Assembly (NCBI GenBank): GCA_037127315.1
Contig: JBBBDQ010000230.1
Span: 116,001 to 180,000, forward strand
Reading direction: 5' to 3'
From: Ascarosepion bandense
Taxonomy: Eukaryota; Mollusca; Cephalopoda; Sepiida; Sepiidae
Length of the DNA stretch: 64,000 bases
Numbering within the stretch: position 1 is the stretch's first letter; every line of letters begins with the position of its first letter. The notes beneath the pieces are model-generated. The model saw only the letters and a list, made by a program, of their open reading frames with translations. It made no database searches and was not told the origin of the DNA. This document shows, piece by piece, positions 63,109 through 64,000 of this stretch. A program made the position numbers and the translations under genes.

Positions 63109-63540
63109 TTTTTTTATTTTTTATTTTTTTTAATCATCTCAACCCAAGCAAGGCATTCCACTGCCACTATTGCGCATGGGGCTACATAGTCAGGAGGAAG
63201 GTGACAGATGAGTAAGGATAGCGAGGATGAGGGTTAGGCAGATGGGAAGAGTGCTTGATAGAATGGGAGCAGGTTAGTGTGTTAGGAGGTGTCTATTGAC
63301 CTTACATTTAAACTCCTGGAGATTGTAGCCGTCGGGGAAGCAATCGTTTGGAAGAGAATTCCACAGTCGGGAAGTGCGAGGAAAGAAACTATTGGAGTAG
63401 AAGTTACGGCTACATTTTATCGGTTTCACTGTAAAATGGTGGGATTTAGTTGCTAATCTAGTATCTCGTGCAAATTCGTATTTAGGGGGCACCAGTGATC
63501 TAAGTTCATCGGAGCAGAAGCCGTGAAAGTATTTATAGAA
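63109..63540 (-). mobile_element. Jockey/CR1-type LINE 3' fragment (J7) inserted in Penelope-like relic
   Basis: Minus strand, near-identical to J1 and J6. The 72-codon frame 63274-63492 keeps PPKYEFARDTRLATKSHHFT to the ORF stop. A piece of the 3' UTR (about 40 bp after GGGGCTACATAG) is deleted relative to J6. The flanks GGAATTATTTTTTTTATT and ATATTATTTATTTATT may be a diverged target duplication. Confidence 0.9.
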
Positions 63541-63990
63541 ATATTATTTATTTATTTGTTAAAGCATTAGAATTTTGCCGCTGTTTATTCGGCTATATCA
63601 AAGGAGGAGGGAAAAATTAAAATGAATGCCAAAAAATCTTTTCTCATTCATAAAAAACAACAGTGGAATAAAATTAATTCCATGGAAGTTAACTTCGATA
63701 TATCTATGGAATCTTAAGACTCTGCTAGGTTCTGAAATATTGGTGACTTATTTGTTCTCTTCTTACAGCTGATAAAGATTTAATACTGAAGATATTAGAA
63801 TATACAAGGATGACGGCTTTATGATAGTGAGCAATGTCACAAATTTTAAGATAGCTAAAATTAAAGAAAATAACGTATAGAGAATTTAAAAAGCTTAATA
63901 TAAAAGTAACTATTTATACAAATATAAAAAGTACATTTTAGTAAAATAATAATTAAATAGATATTAAAATAATTAAATTGATAATTAAAA
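63541..63990 (+). pseudogene. Penelope-like reverse transcriptase relic, 3' part
   Basis: Continues after the LINE insertion in broken frames: ISKEEGKIKMNAKKSFLIHK, QQWNKI, VNFDISME, then an IRIYKDDGFMIVSN-type stretch near 63815 that is the YxDDG catalytic motif, and FKIAKIKENN. The order fits the palm of the same RT. Stops occur between blocks. It runs off toward the window edge. Confidence 0.6.
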
Positions 63991-64000
63991 TTTTAATAAT

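Overview
The window is AT-rich animal DNA made almost entirely of transposable-element remains and simple repeats. I find no convincing host protein-coding gene and no bacterial-type feature. The mix suggests an invertebrate, most likely a mollusc and possibly a cephalopod: RTE/BovB-like LINEs ending in (AAG)n, tRNA- and 5S-rRNA-headed SINEs, Tc1/mariner MITEs, Helitron-like relics, Penelope-like sequence and dense (TA)n, (TTC)n, (TTTC)n and (TATC)n arrays. The taxon is an inference. No intact housekeeping gene is present to anchor it.

The best gene is one uninterrupted 962-codon ORF at 3882-6770. It encodes an APE-type endonuclease plus reverse transcriptase and lies in an apparently full-length jockey/CR1-type LINE (about 3410-6976) with a 5' UTR, a 3' UTR and a poly(A) tail. 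A decayed 2.8 kb relative lies at 30401-33205. Fragments containing its 3' end lie at 12063, 20972, 36725, 40303, 43374, 49669 and 63109. Three short elements (10089, 22855, 52346) carry both its 5' and 3' ends without the ORF, so they look like non-autonomous passengers; one has its head repeated in tandem.

The second LINE family is RTE/BovB-like. Pieces occur at 214, 13885, 16255, 28700, 29100, 29524, 29965, 34740, 37099, 46080, 48069, 51748, 54395 and 55951. Where the 3' end is present it usually runs into (AAG)n, or (TTC)n on the other strand, so this family explains many of the local trinucleotide microsatellites.

A tRNA-headed SINE of about 300 bp recurs throughout the window. Three 5S-rRNA-headed elements (20684, 26549, 47314) share its central block, and two of them also carry a tRNA-like unit. 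A fourth 5S-like element, nearly full length (27023-27141, minus), has a different body.

DNA elements include Tc1 and mariner transposase relics (10830, 27965, 43721), TA-flanked palindromic MITEs (34280, 44934, 46822), a foldback-like inverted repeat built on a 15-bp minisatellite (38878-39500), and three Helitron-like copies. Other retroelements are a probable LTR (22127-22708), a short Ty3/gypsy-like fragment (52150) and, at the right edge, a Penelope-like reverse transcriptase relic split by a LINE insertion (62735-63990). Most other ORFs are translations of microsatellites or shadows of these elements.
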